This document shows, one piece after another, positions 26,916-37,077 of a stretch of 64,000 nucleotides of DNA; position 1 is the stretch's first letter, and each line of letters begins with the position of its first letter. The position numbers were made by a program, and so were the translations under genes. The DNA comes from Shewanella salipaludis (lineage in GTDB: Bacteria; Pseudomonadota; Gammaproteobacteria; Enterobacterales; Shewanellaceae): positions 37,597-101,596 of the forward strand of contig NZ_JAAXYH010000014.1 in assembly GCF_012911865.1 (NCBI RefSeq), written 5' to 3'. The notes under the pieces are model-generated. The model saw nothing but the letters and a program-made list of their open reading frames with translations. It was not told the DNA's origin and did no database searches.

Positions 26916-29039
26916 ATGTCGGACCGTCTATTGCCCCTGCTGTTGCTGTCTGCCTCAGTGCTGACAGGGCTCAGCGCCTGCGGCGATCAATCTACCGAAG
27001 CCACAGGCGGCAAGCACGCCGCCAACCCGGAACAAGCCATGCCAAGCGCTGAGTCTGCCCAGGCCGGGATAGGCATCAATGTGGCGGGCATGAACCCAGC
27101 GGCCAAGCCGGGCGATGACTTCTATGCCTATGCCAACGGTCAGTGGATGCAGACCACGGAGATCCCCGCCGATCGCTCCAGCACAGGTTCCTTCCTGGTC
27201 GCATTCGAGGCGACCGAGAAACACAACCGGGAGCTGATAAAAGATCTGCTGGCGTCGGCTCACCCCGAAGGGTCGGATGAAGCCAGGATTGCCGACTTCT
27301 ACAAGGCCTACATAGATGTTGCCGCCATAGATGCCGCCGGGATGCAGCCGGCCCAGGCAGATCTCGCCCGCTTCGCGGCGATCAAGGACAAGCATGAGCT
27401 GTCGGCGGTGCTCGGCGCTAACCTGCGTGCCGATGTCGATCCCCTCAACGCCACCGACTTCTACACAGAGAACCTGTTCGGCATCTTCGTGACCCAGGGC
27501 CTGGCGACGCCCGGCACGGTATTGCCCTATATTCTCCAGGGCGGCCTCGGCATGCCGGAGCGGGAATACTATCTGTCAGACGATCCCAAGATGATGGAGA
27601 TCCGCACCCAGTACCGCGCCTTCATAGAGAAGCTGCTCGAGAGTGCGGGTATCGATGATGCCGCTGCCAAGGCAGAGCGTATCTTCGCCCTGGAAACCCA
27701 GATAGCCAAGGCCCACGCCAGTCGCGCCGACAGCGAGGATTTCTCCAAGTCGTCGGGCGTTTGGAGCCGTGAGGACCTGGAAGCCAAGGCGCCTGGCATA
27801 GACTGGGCATTATTCCTGGAGGCCGCGCACCTGGGGCAACAGGACAAGTTTGCCGCCTACCATGCCAATGCCATCACAGGCCTGTCGGCATTGGTGGCCT
27901 CCGAGCCGCTGGACGCCTGGAAAGACTGGCTGGTGTTCCATCAGATCAACAGCCATGCCCATGTGCTGCCCTCCAAGGTGGATCAGACCGCCTTCGACTT
28001 CAACGGCACCACCTTGTCCGGAACCCCTGAGCAACGCAGCCGCGACAAGCGTGCCCTGAGCGCGCTGGATGAGTACCTGGGCGATGCCGTCGGCCGTGCC
28101 TATGTCGAGCACTATTTCCCGGCTTCGGCCAAGGCGGAAGTCAGCGCCATGGTCGACAACATAGTCACCGCCTTCGGCAAGCGCGTCGAAGCCATCGACT
28201 GGATGGCACCTGCGACCAAGAAGGAAGCCCTGGCCAAGGTCGATTCCATAGTGGTGGGAGTAGGTTATCCGGACAAGTGGCGTGACTACAGCAGCTATCG
28301 GGTCGATGCCCACAATGCCTACGCCAATGTCGTCAACGGTGAAAAGGTTGAATACGCCCATCAGCTCGCCAAGATAGGCAAGCCGATGGACAAGGGTGAG
28401 TGGTGGATGACGCCCCAGGTGGTCAACGCAGTGAACCTGCCGGTGCAGAATGCGCTCAACTTCCCCGCCGGCATACTGCAGCCGCCCTTCTTCGATGCCA
28501 AGGCGGATCCCGCCTATAACTATGGCGCCATAGGTGCCGTCATAGGCCACGAGATCAGCCACAGCTTCGATAACAATGGTGCGGCCTTCGATGCCACGGG
28601 TGCCATGCGCAACTGGTGGACGCCACAGGACTTCGCACAGTTCGCCAAGCAGGGCGATGCCCTGGCGGCCCAGTTTGACGCCTATGCGCCTTTCCCCGAC
28701 CTGCATGTCAACGGCAGGCTGACCCTGGGAGAGAACATAGCCGACGTCGCCGGCCTGTCGGCGGCCTATGATGCCTACCACGCCTCGCTCAATGGCAAAC
28801 CTGCGCCTGTCATAGGTGGTTTCAGTGGCGATCAACGCTTCTTCATCGGCTTCGCCCAGACCTGGGCCACCAAGATGCGTGACGCGGCTCTGCGGGCCAG
28901 GGTCGCCACCGACGGCCATGCCCCCGGCATGTACCGTGCCCTGACGGTACGCAACCTGGATGCCTGGTATGAGGCGTTCAACGTCCAGCCAGGGGATAAG
29001 CTGTATCTGGCTCCCAATGAGCGGGTTAAGATCTGGTGA
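26916..29039 (+). CDS. M13-family zinc metallopeptidase lipoprotein (PepO/neprilysin-like)
   Basis: The signal ends in a lipobox (TGLSAC), so the mature enzyme is a lipoprotein facing the periplasm or surface. The N-terminal M13 domain starts GDDFYAYANGQWM. The catalytic zinc site is H545-EIS-H549 (GHEISHSFDNNG), with the third ligand in ENIAD (Glu606). NAFYDP-type substrate residues appear as NYGAIGAVIGH upstream. It cleaves small peptides. AAGGAG precedes the ATG. At 707 residues it is full length. Confidence 0.93.
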   Translation: MSDRLLPLLLLSASVLTGLSACGDQSTEATGGKHAANPEQAMPSAESAQAGIGINVAGMNPAAKPGDDFYAYANGQWMQTTEIPADRSSTGSFLVAFEATEKHNRELIKDLLASAHPEGSDEARIADFYKAYIDVAAIDAAGMQPAQADLARFAAIKDKHELSAVLGANLRADVDPLNATDFYTENLFGIFVTQGLATPGTVLPYILQGGLGMPEREYYLSDDPKMMEIRTQYRAFIEKLLESAGIDDAAAKAERIFALETQIAKAHASRADSEDFSKSSGVWSREDLEAKAPGIDWALFLEAAHLGQQDKFAAYHANAITGLSALVASEPLDAWKDWLVFHQINSHAHVLPSKVDQTAFDFNGTTLSGTPEQRSRDKRALSALDEYLGDAVGRAYVEHYFPASAKAEVSAMVDNIVTAFGKRVEAIDWMAPATKKEALAKVDSIVVGVGYPDKWRDYSSYRVDAHNAYANVVNGEKVEYAHQLAKIGKPMDKGEWWMTPQVVNAVNLPVQNALNFPAGILQPPFFDAKADPAYNYGAIGAVIGHEISHSFDNNGAAFDATGAMRNWWTPQDFAQFAKQGDALAAQFDAYAPFPDLHVNGRLTLGENIADVAGLSAAYDAYHASLNGKPAPVIGGFSGDQRFFIGFAQTWATKMRDAALRARVATDGHAPGMYRALTVRNLDAWYEAFNVQPGDKLYLAPNERVKIW

Positions 29040-29168
29040 TCTGCTATCAGCTCTAGCTAGCCCAAGGGGTGGGTCTTGGTGTAACAGGCTCACCCCAAGG
29101 ACTGGTTTCCAAACTAGGTTTGGAGTAAGACTTAACGTCGTGGGGCTTCAGCCCCTGATTTAAACAGA

Positions 29169-29213
29169 GGCAAGAGGGGGCTGGAGTGCAAGCCCTCTCT
29201 TGCCCCTTTGTTA
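29169..29213 (+). terminator. Terminator-like hairpin after the M13 gene
   Basis: GGCAAGAGGGGGC (29169-29181) pairs with GCCCTCTCTTGCC (29192-29204; one G-U) around a 10-nt loop and is followed by CCTTTGTT. Upstream at 29108-29126 a smaller TCCAAAC/GTTTGGA hairpin and at 29142-29155 a GGGGCTTCAGCCCC hairpin fill the gap. The remaining bases to 29454 hold no gene. Confidence 0.65.
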
Positions 29214-29454
29214 ACAATAATCCGTGCCGTCGCAATAGAGTTGCAGTGAGCGCTCCTGAATCCAGTTCCTAATAGGGTTCAGTTAACCTGCACCGAATTG
29301 GCGGCGATAAGAAATAATGACTCTGTTTCAACCTTAGTGAAACAGGAGTTCCAACAGACACAATAAACAGCCGGTTTGCAGGTCTATTATGCCCCTAGCA
29401 GCAGATGGCAGCTTTTATTGAACACTATGTGTCAGCTATTTGGAGAAATAGTAA

Positions 29455-30159
29455 ATGAAAAAATGGATGAAAATACTGTTATTACTGCTGGTTTTGGTTT
29501 CACTGACTCAGATAGATTTCAAAGGTTCCACAAATTTAAAGGAGGCGCATCCTATCATCTTCAAGACTGGCCTTAGTGTCGATGCAAACAGAGAATTTGC
29601 CGATAAGATTCTGAGTCTGGATAACGCATATATGGCCAAACGAATTAATCTTGAGGATAACACTAAATTAGCCGCTATTCAGATGTACCCAACTTCATTT
29701 GATAATGGAGAGGTTAAGTTTGTAGTGAAATTCAATATGAACGCATTTTCACGGGATGAAGTTGCGGAGCTTAAAAGAAGAATTGCTTATGAATTTGGTA
29801 TTATGGCCAAGCTTCAGCTGGAAAAAACTGATGAGTTGGCTGTTTATTTACAAGACAAGCTGAAGTTTGTAGAGCAATTGGTTACCCGCGGCGAAGCGCA
29901 TGCGCTTTATGAGCAGCTGGATGATGACACAAAGCAGGAAATCACCTATGACACTTTTTCCTCTGTCGCCGAAAAGACCCGGAATTCTTTGTCAGGCGCA
30001 ATTTCTGTGGCGCCGTTATACAGCCAGGCATATGAGAAATACAAAAACCTGCCAGACCATTACGATTTGTTCTACCGGGTTAACGCCGATGGGGAGCCTA
30101 AGCTGACAGTTAAATTGGTCGTGAATCCGGAAAATGGCAAAGTTTTTGGTATTTTTTGA
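29455..30159 (+). CDS. Hypothetical exported protein
   Basis: A 234-residue protein with a short hydrophobic N-terminus (KILLLLLVLVSLTQI), probably a signal anchor or signal peptide. The C-terminal half (about residues 140-234) resembles the small mixed alpha/beta stress-domain proteins that begin LYEQLDDDTKQEITYDTF and end in a repeating beta strand KLTVKLVVNPENGKVFGIF. I do not recognise the family. The region is AT-rich compared with the flanks. Confidence 0.6.
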   Translation: MKKWMKILLLLLVLVSLTQIDFKGSTNLKEAHPIIFKTGLSVDANREFADKILSLDNAYMAKRINLEDNTKLAAIQMYPTSFDNGEVKFVVKFNMNAFSRDEVAELKRRIAYEFGIMAKLQLEKTDELAVYLQDKLKFVEQLVTRGEAHALYEQLDDDTKQEITYDTFSSVAEKTRNSLSGAISVAPLYSQAYEKYKNLPDHYDLFYRVNADGEPKLTVKLVVNPENGKVFGIF

Positions 30160-30304
30160 TACCTGGTGTTGTTGTTTAATAGCCGGCAAGTCTAGTGCCA
30201 ACTGAGGGTAGGAATGGCACCCTATGTCATAGCTTGTTGCTTGCCAATATGAGCCGGCTGAAATTCAAATTGCAATGCTGGATATTGTGAATTAGGGATG
30301 AGAT

Positions 30305-30823
30305 ATGAAAAATTTCATTAAAGTGATAGATATTGGCAGGAAGTTCGATCCATACCACGAGATAGAGGGGCTGGTTGAAGGGGGGATCGATGAGGTTGCC
30401 AATGTATTCTCTGGGGCGTTAATTGGAAATTTAATGAAATATGACTGGTATACACAACATAAGATCTCAAAAAATGTGGTTGCCATTGGATATGATGAAG
30501 TTGAGCGCTTTCCTTTAGATACATTATCTGTAGAAGACTATTTAGGTTTCTTAAATGATGTACTGGAGGCTGCCAGGGGAGTTAAAGAGAGACATTTAGC
30601 CATTTTTGAGCCTTCCACTGGTTATGTTATAGATCCAAGAAGAGTCGCCAGCATAAAAAAACTTGAAGAATATGGTGCTGCTGTGAGTGACACAGACAAC
30701 ATCTATGATGTGCTGATCGGTCTTCCGGAGGAACATTCTGTCGAGGATGAAACCCAGTATTGGGAACCCAAGGAAGCGAAAAGTAAACCAACAGCAGCCA
30801 GGAAGTGGTGGCGGTTTTGGTGA
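30305..30823 (+). CDS. Hypothetical soluble protein
   Basis: A 172-residue protein with no signal peptide, mixed alpha/beta composition, an acidic stretch near residues 140-155 and a basic, Trp-rich end (AARKWWRFW). GGGATGAG before the ATG serves as ribosome site. No family recognised. It follows the exported hypothetical protein on the same strand with a 145-bp gap. Confidence 0.55.
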   Translation: MKNFIKVIDIGRKFDPYHEIEGLVEGGIDEVANVFSGALIGNLMKYDWYTQHKISKNVVAIGYDEVERFPLDTLSVEDYLGFLNDVLEAARGVKERHLAIFEPSTGYVIDPRRVASIKKLEEYGAAVSDTDNIYDVLIGLPEEHSVEDETQYWEPKEAKSKPTAARKWWRFW

Positions 30824-30912
30824 TGGCGTGGCTTGCGCCTTGTTGAAACTGTAGGTTAATTTTGATTTGGATAGTTTGTCATCTTCGTATGGCATGAGTG
30901 CCGTTGAGGTGC

Positions 30913-30947
30913 ACAAACAATAACCCGGCATTGGGGGTATTGTTTGT
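30913..30947. terminator. Hairpin between convergent genes
   Basis: ACAAACAATAACCC (30913-30926) pairs with GGGTATTGTTTGT (30935-30947), one base bulged, between the plus-strand hypothetical gene and the minus-strand lipoprotein. It could serve both strands. No T-run follows. Confidence 0.5.
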
Positions 30948-31000
30948 GGCTCATGCCTGTGCCTGCTTGCTATAGCGCCTCTATGCCGGCACTTGGAGCA

Positions 31001-31441
31001 CTATTTCTTGTATGTCATGCCGGTGTTATGGTGCTCGCCCTTGTCCAGAACCTTGACCGTCAGCATGTTTTTCCCCGTATCTGGTGATTTAACAATTTTG
31101 TACTCTGTCATATAGGTGTGGCCAGCCTTGGCTTCAATCACTACATCGGCAGAATGCCAGCCAAGTCCGGATGGATTGATTTTCCTGAATTTCACCTTAT
31201 GGTTGCCTGGTAATACATAGGCTTCAACGGCATAGCCCATGGCATCGGATGAGCTCTTATGATCTATCTCTGTTATCAGTAGCTCGGGGAAGTTCTCGCC
31301 GACATATTCGTGGTACCCGGATATCAGGGCGACGTTTTCCAGGGGTTCCTGTTGCTCATAGATTGTCACGGGGCCTGTACGCATGGCGCAAGCGGACAAA
31401 ATGGTGGTGAGTGATGCGGCTAAGAGTAGTTTTTTATACAC
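31001..31441 (-). CDS. Small lipoprotein
   Basis: A 146-residue protein with a lipoprotein signal (LLLAASLTTILSAC, Cys at residue 18). The mature part is beta-rich (VALISGYHEYV, AYVLPGNHKVKFRKI, DVVIEAKAGHTYMTEY), a PEGA-like or transthyretin-like pattern. Function unknown; it probably lies in the outer membrane. Confidence 0.75.
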   Translation of the reverse strand: MYKKLLLAASLTTILSACAMRTGPVTIYEQQEPLENVALISGYHEYVGENFPELLITEIDHKSSSDAMGYAVEAYVLPGNHKVKFRKINPSGLGWHSADVVIEAKAGHTYMTEYKIVKSPDTGKNMLTVKVLDKGEHHNTGMTYKK

Positions 31442-32152
31442 GAATATCTCCAGGGGTATAGAGCGCGAATTAAGGGGGGGCCTATCGGCGTTTACCCTAT
31501 GTCGTGCCAGATGTCCATTTCTATTGGGTTGTTAATATAATGGTTTTAAGCTTGTTATTCAATGAGATATTTCCGGACATGTACACCTTCCCGGGTGTGG
31601 CTAAGCGGGCTTAGGTGCTTGCTGTGAGCCTGGGTATATGATGCCTTGCTCATAACACTGTGGTCAGTCTTAGTCGGCTACTACAAGCAGCGAGACTCGT
31701 AAAACAGCAACTGTTGCGCCAATGACCTTCGGCGAAAGGGTGAGCATTGCGAAACGATAAGCTGCGAACGAAAGCCATGGTCGTTCCCGTGCTTCCCTGC
31801 ACTTCACTACATTCAGACGTCCTGCCTATCAGATGGCGAACTGGCCCTTGTGCATGGAGGCATTTGTCGCCGCAGAGCATTCAGGGACGAACTTGCTGCG
31901 TGTCATTGGTGCAGCAGTGCGGGAGTCCACTCATAACTCACTATTCATCTCACAATCTCGCAATCTTGCTCTGTACTTAAAGCGTTGGAAAAGACGCGGC
32001 TCACCTAAACCTTGATCTGGATTAAGCGGCGGGCGCATCGGCTGATTTATGCTGTTACTCAGGTGTTTTTCAAACATTTTTGACCTGTGGTGCATGTCTG
32101 GGGCGACTCAGGGCGCAAATGACTGCCTGACTGTAGGGTAACGACAGATTTT
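31442..32152. other. Gene-poor stretch with an unassigned 76-codon ORF
   Basis: A minus-strand ORF at 31650-31880 has an odd composition (Cys, His and Ser rich; FRNAHPFAEGHWRNSC) typical of translated non-coding repeats rather than a real protein. The surrounding 31.7-32.0 kb is a candidate dispersed repeat or decayed element. The last 140 bp hold the FNR-like site before the GGDEF/EAL gene. Confidence 0.35.
32012..32025 (+). promoter_or_regulatory. FNR/EtrA-like box before the GGDEF/EAL gene
   Basis: TTGAT-CTGG-ATTAA differs from the FNR consensus TTGAT-N4-ATCAA at one base. A TATGCT hexamer at 32049-32054 is centred about 33 bp downstream, the spacing of class II FNR promoters. The start codon is at 32153. 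Confidence 0.42.
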
Positions 32153-34681
32153 ATGGATAAATGCATAGTTGAACTGAGTCAGAGACTCAAGCATAGTGCC
32201 GGGGTGGAATACTTATCCGATCTCGTGCAGTGGCTCAATAGCAGGCTCGATGCCTGTTATATCGCCATCTCAGTGGTGGACGAAGTGCTGCTGCAGGCAA
32301 AAGTGCTGGCAGGGGTGAGGCAAGGCCAGCCTATTGCCGAACTCGAGTACAGTTTGGTCGGCACCCCATGCGCCGTGGCCTTCGAGCATGAAGGCGTGTG
32401 CATCTTCCCGGAGCAGGTACAGGAGCTATTCCCCGACGACCCTGAGCTGGTCACACTGGAGGCGAGCAGCTATTTGGGCTGCGCCATCTACAGCGAGCAA
32501 GGCCTGCGTCAGGGCCTGTTGACGCTGGTATTCACCCGGGAAGCATCTCGGCTCGAATTGCCCGAGTTGCGACCCTTGATCGATTTTTGCGTCTTGCTGA
32601 TCCGTAACGAACTCAGCCGGATCCGATCTGAGCAGCAACAGCTGCAGGAGCGGGAATTGCTGCTCGAGGCCCAGCGCCTGGGGAAGATGGGTAACTATCG
32701 CTGGGATCTGATCACCAACGAAGCCTATTGGTCGCCGCCCCTATGCCAGATTTTCGGGGTGGCGGAAACTTGCCAATTTAGCCATCAGGAATACAAGGCG
32801 CTGGTCCATCCCCAGGATTGGGAAAAAGTAGAGCGGGTGATCGCCGCCTGCCTGGCCAACCCGGGTCAGGCCCATGCGGTGCAGTACCGCATCCACACCC
32901 CGCAGGGAGAACTCAAGTATCTGAGCTCCAAAGGGGTGGTGACAGTGGATGGCAAACAGCCGATCCGCATGGATGGCGTGACCCGGGACATCACGGATAT
33001 CCAGCTGCAAAATGAACAGCTGGGGCTCGCCAAGCTGGTGTTCGATAACACCTCTGAGTCGATACTCATCTGCGACAGACACAATAGGATCCTGGCGGTG
33101 AACCCGGCCTTCAGCGAACTCACGGGTTACAGCGAAGCTGAGGTGCTGGGAAAGAATCCGGCCATCCTGAGTTCGGGACGGCAATCGGCGCACTTCTATC
33201 AGCAGATGTGGCAATGCATACGCCAGCAGGGGCATTGGTCGGGGGAAATCTGGAATAGGTGCAAGGATGGCGCCATCTATCCCGAGTTCCTGCGCATCAA
33301 CATCATCTATGATGCGGACCACAACATAGACAAGTATGTGGCTATCTTTACCAACATCAGCAGCCAGAAAGAGGCCGAGGCCCAGATACGCTTTCAGGCC
33401 AGTTACGATGCCTTGACGGGTATCCCCAACCGGTTTCTGTTTCGGGACCGCTTGGGGCAGGCGATAGAGCAATGCCAGCGGCTGGAGCAGCATAGCGCCT
33501 TGTTTTTCATCGATCTCGATCTGTTCAAAGGGGTGAACGATTCCCTCGGCCATCTGCAGGGCGACAGCCTGCTGAAGGAAGTGGCCGCCCGTTTGAACGG
33601 TTCGGTGCGCCAGGGCGATACTGTGGCCAGGTTGGGCGGTGACGAGTTTGCCGTGATAGCCCATGGCATGCGGGATCATGACAGTGCCGGACTGATAGCC
33701 CATAAGATCCAGCAGGTGCTGAGCAAGCCCTTCGCGCTTGGGGAGCTGCGTTTGCATATGACCGCCAGCATAGGCATCGCCCTCTATCCGAACGACAGTG
33801 ACACCACAGAAGGCCTGATGTCCCATGCGGATCAGGCATTGTATCTGGCCAAACACAGCGGCCGTAATACCTTTCGTTTCTTCACCCATAGCATGCAGCA
33901 AAGCGCGAACCGGCGTTTGCGGTTGAAGACGGCGTTGCATAAGGCCATAGACGAGCAAAGGATCGAGGTGCATTACCAGCCGATCGTCGATTGTCAAAGC
34001 GGCCGTATGGTCAAGTGCGAGGCCCTGGCGCGCTGGCATGACGAGGAGTTCGGTCAGGTGTCGCCGGCGGAGTTTATCGCGGTGGCGGAAGAGTTTGGCT
34101 TGATGCCCGAGTTGGGCAACCTCATCCTGCACAGGGCGTTGAACGATTGGAAGACACTGCAACAGCTGGGCTTTGGCGGCATAGGCCTGAGTATCAACCG
34201 TTCGACCCTGGAGTTCGTCAATGTCGAGTTCGGCGCCTTGAAAGTCCCCGAGTTGGTGCTGCTCTATGGCTTGGATCCCAAACTTATCACCATAGAGATC
34301 ACCGAGTCGCTGTTGATGGAGGAGCATCAGGGCATGCGGCCGGCGCTGTATGAATTGAGCGAGCTGGGCATAGAGGTGGCGATCGATGATTTCGGCACAG
34401 GCTATTCATCCCTGTCCTATTTGCGCAATTTTCCGGTCAAGATATTGAAAATAGACAGATCCTTTGTCGATACCATGGTCGGGGAACTGGCCGACTATGC
34501 GCTGGTGCGTGGCATCATAGAGATGGCCAAGGCCCTGGGGATCGCCGTGGTGGCAGAGGGAGTGGAAACCGAGCAGCAGTGGTCTCAGCTGCAGCAGCTG
34601 GGGTGCCAGTATTGCCAGGGCTATTTATTTGCCAAGGCCATGAGCGTCGAGGATCTGCAGCTGCGGCTGGAGGCGGCCTGA
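32153..34681 (+). CDS. GAF-PAS-PAS-GGDEF-EAL cyclic-di-GMP enzyme
   Basis: An N-terminal GAF-type domain (about 15-165), two PAS domains (about 175-285 and 290-405; NTSESILICDRHNRILAVNP), a GGDEF domain with the intact motif at residues 495-499 (RLGGDEF), and an EAL domain with E623-A-L, EITES, DDFGTGYSSLSYL and VAEGVE. Both catalytic signatures are complete, so it may both make and degrade c-di-GMP, switching with the signal sensed by GAF/PAS. No membrane segment. Confidence 0.93.
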   Translation: MDKCIVELSQRLKHSAGVEYLSDLVQWLNSRLDACYIAISVVDEVLLQAKVLAGVRQGQPIAELEYSLVGTPCAVAFEHEGVCIFPEQVQELFPDDPELVTLEASSYLGCAIYSEQGLRQGLLTLVFTREASRLELPELRPLIDFCVLLIRNELSRIRSEQQQLQERELLLEAQRLGKMGNYRWDLITNEAYWSPPLCQIFGVAETCQFSHQEYKALVHPQDWEKVERVIAACLANPGQAHAVQYRIHTPQGELKYLSSKGVVTVDGKQPIRMDGVTRDITDIQLQNEQLGLAKLVFDNTSESILICDRHNRILAVNPAFSELTGYSEAEVLGKNPAILSSGRQSAHFYQQMWQCIRQQGHWSGEIWNRCKDGAIYPEFLRINIIYDADHNIDKYVAIFTNISSQKEAEAQIRFQASYDALTGIPNRFLFRDRLGQAIEQCQRLEQHSALFFIDLDLFKGVNDSLGHLQGDSLLKEVAARLNGSVRQGDTVARLGGDEFAVIAHGMRDHDSAGLIAHKIQQVLSKPFALGELRLHMTASIGIALYPNDSDTTEGLMSHADQALYLAKHSGRNTFRFFTHSMQQSANRRLRLKTALHKAIDEQRIEVHYQPIVDCQSGRMVKCEALARWHDEEFGQVSPAEFIAVAEEFGLMPELGNLILHRALNDWKTLQQLGFGGIGLSINRSTLEFVNVEFGALKVPELVLLYGLDPKLITIEITESLLMEEHQGMRPALYELSELGIEVAIDDFGTGYSSLSYLRNFPVKILKIDRSFVDTMVGELADYALVRGIIEMAKALGIAVVAEGVETEQQWSQLQQLGCQYCQGYLFAKAMSVEDLQLRLEAA

Positions 34682-34793
34682 GCTCGACAGGCACGATTCG
34701 ACAAGCGCGGTCCGCCAAATAGGGGGGATAAAAAATAGTCTTGGCCTGTTGTGACTATACTTTCAGGGACTTTTATAAAACAAAGGAATGATT

Positions 34794-36896
34794 ATGAAAG
34801 CATCAACGTTTTTACTCAATCGATGGGTCTGCGCCGCGTTTTGGCTGACAGGCTCTTTCTGTTTTAGCTCCTCTGTATTGGCCGGCGACACCATAGAGAC
34901 CGGGTGTATGCAGGACTTGGCCGGTTTCGCTCTGAGTTGTACCGCCAATGATGTTGCCGTTGCCGGGGTCGCCACCAATCCGGACGGGACACCCCAGTTA
35001 ACCATTCATGATGATGGCTGTGCTTATCAGGGAGACACGGTTAATTTCACTGCGACATTCGACCTGGAAGTGACGGCCAAGGAGCGTCATGACATAGGGA
35101 TTTACTTCGTGACAGATGGCGATCTCAATGGGGATGGTGCCATATCGGGTGCCTGCAGCGTGTCGACCCTGGATTATCAACCGGATCCGCCCTGGTTGGA
35201 TTTGGATGGCACCACAGATCCCTTCCCTGGCACCAATATCATTTCCAACATTCAAGATACCTGCGGCGATATAGATAAACCTGACCATAATCCACTACAC
35301 CCAACCGTGACCCTGACCGCCGTATGTAAAGATGATGATAATGATGGTTTCTTGAACCTGCCCAATTGTACCAGTTGGCGACAAAGCGGTGCCAACGAGC
35401 TGTGTACTTCGCCGGAGAATGCGTTTCCCGGCTCTCCTTCCAAGTGTCGTTGTGACGATGGCTTCAATGTCCCCATTGCAGTACCGCCGGCGGAACTCAG
35501 GGTGGTAAAAACAGCCGCCCCAACGACCTTGGCTGAACCCGGAGGCACTGTGAGTTTTTCCGTCAGTGTGACCAACATAGGAGTAGACCCCAATAATCCG
35601 GTAACACTGAATTCGCTGACAGACAGCATATACGGCGATATCAGCACGTCGGGCCATGACGGCATCATAAGTACCGGCTGCGCCGTACCGCAACAGATAC
35701 CTGTGGACGATCAAAATGTCGGTGGCATAGATACTTACAGCTGCAGTTTCCAGGTGAGCCTGGTTGGCAACAGCGGTGACTCGGAAACGGATCTTGTCAC
35801 AGCAACAGGTATCGATGTGCATAACAAAACCATCAGCGGTCAGGACGATGCGACTGTGACGCTCACGGATGTACTGCCGAGCATTGCGGTCACCAAAACC
35901 GCCTCGGCAACCGAAATCCTGGAGCCAGGGGCCAATGTCACCTTTGCCGTCACCATAGAGAACGTGAGTTTAGCCGACAGCGATCCCGTGGTTATCGGCA
36001 GTTTGCTGGATTCGATTTACGGCGATCTGAATGGCAAGGGCGGCTGCTCTGTGCCGCAAACCTTGCTGGCTGCCGAGAGTTACAGTTGCAGCTTTACCCA
36101 ATTTGTCGCTGGCAATGCGGGCAGCAGCGAGACCGACATAGTCACGGCAACCGGGAGCGACGATGAAGGCGATGTGGTGAGCGATTCAGATTCGGCCACT
36201 GTGATGATCAACGATGTGCCTTCGAGCATCACCCTGACGAAAATCGCCAATCCCACCATAGTGCCTGAGCCGGGTGGCAATGTGACCTTTGCCCTGGTGG
36301 TGAATAATACCTCCACCGTGGACACTGTCACTATTTCCAGCCTGATGGATGATGTCCATGGCGATCTCGATGGCTTGGGCAGTTGCTCTATGCCGCAGAT
36401 ACTGCAACCAGGACAGAGTTACAGCTGTAATTTCAATGTCTATGTGGCCGGGGATGCCAACGGCTCGGAAACGGATGTGGTCACAGCGTCCGGTACCGAT
36501 GACGATGGGGATGCCTTGATGGCGGCGGATGATGCCACTGTCGATTTTGAGAATGTTGCCCCGGCGGCAACCTTGATCAAGACAGCCACCTCGGCGACAG
36601 TGGTTTACCGGGTGAGTGTCCGCAACGATTCATCGGCAGAAGCCTTGACACTCAGCCAGTTGAACGACGATCAATTCGGCGATATTACCCAGGTGCAGGG
36701 CCAGATAGTCAGTACTGACTGCGCTGTACCCCAAACCTTGGGAATCAATAGCCAGGACAGCGATACTTACGTTTGTACCTTCAGTGCGATCGTCTCCAAC
36801 AGCCCCCATACCAATCTGGTCACGGCAACAGTGACAGATAACGATGGCTCCTCGCCCGTGACGCCGACCGACAGCGCCAGGGTAACCTTGGAATAG
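34794..36896 (+). CDS. Secreted protein with repeated DUF11-like domains
   Basis: A signal peptide ends near SSSVLAG. A cysteine-containing N-terminal domain (residues ~28-230) precedes four tandem Ig-like repeats of about 115 residues, each starting VxKTA..., running through VSVTNIG or TIENVS, a DSIYGDL motif, and a CSVPQ...YSCSF disulphide pair, and ending VTATGxD. This is the DUF11-like pattern of large extracellular proteins. No sorting signal is visible at the C-terminus. The ATG at 34794 sits 6 nt after AAGGA. Confidence 0.8.
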   Translation: MKASTFLLNRWVCAAFWLTGSFCFSSSVLAGDTIETGCMQDLAGFALSCTANDVAVAGVATNPDGTPQLTIHDDGCAYQGDTVNFTATFDLEVTAKERHDIGIYFVTDGDLNGDGAISGACSVSTLDYQPDPPWLDLDGTTDPFPGTNIISNIQDTCGDIDKPDHNPLHPTVTLTAVCKDDDNDGFLNLPNCTSWRQSGANELCTSPENAFPGSPSKCRCDDGFNVPIAVPPAELRVVKTAAPTTLAEPGGTVSFSVSVTNIGVDPNNPVTLNSLTDSIYGDISTSGHDGIISTGCAVPQQIPVDDQNVGGIDTYSCSFQVSLVGNSGDSETDLVTATGIDVHNKTISGQDDATVTLTDVLPSIAVTKTASATEILEPGANVTFAVTIENVSLADSDPVVIGSLLDSIYGDLNGKGGCSVPQTLLAAESYSCSFTQFVAGNAGSSETDIVTATGSDDEGDVVSDSDSATVMINDVPSSITLTKIANPTIVPEPGGNVTFALVVNNTSTVDTVTISSLMDDVHGDLDGLGSCSMPQILQPGQSYSCNFNVYVAGDANGSETDVVTASGTDDDGDALMAADDATVDFENVAPAATLIKTATSATVVYRVSVRNDSSAEALTLSQLNDDQFGDITQVQGQIVSTDCAVPQTLGINSQDSDTYVCTFSAIVSNSPHTNLVTATVTDNDGSSPVTPTDSARVTLE

Positions 36897-36945
36897 CAGG
36901 CAAACCCAGGACGTCCCTGCGGGACAAACTGCCGCGCCAACCAGC

Positions 36946-36973
36946 AATAAGCCAACCTTCGGGTTGGCTTATT
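36946..36973 (+). terminator. Perfect UUCG-loop terminator
   Basis: AATAAGCCAACC (36946-36957) and GGTTGGCTTATT (36962-36973) pair perfectly around a TTCG tetraloop, 50 bp after the repeat protein. Confidence 0.88.
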
Positions 36974-37077
36974 CATATGGGCTGAAACCGGCCAGGCTCT
37001 GACGCCAGGGTTCTTGCAATGAGGGGAATGCGATGGACTTGGCGATGGGCATGGCGATGGGCTTGGCTCGCCGGCAT

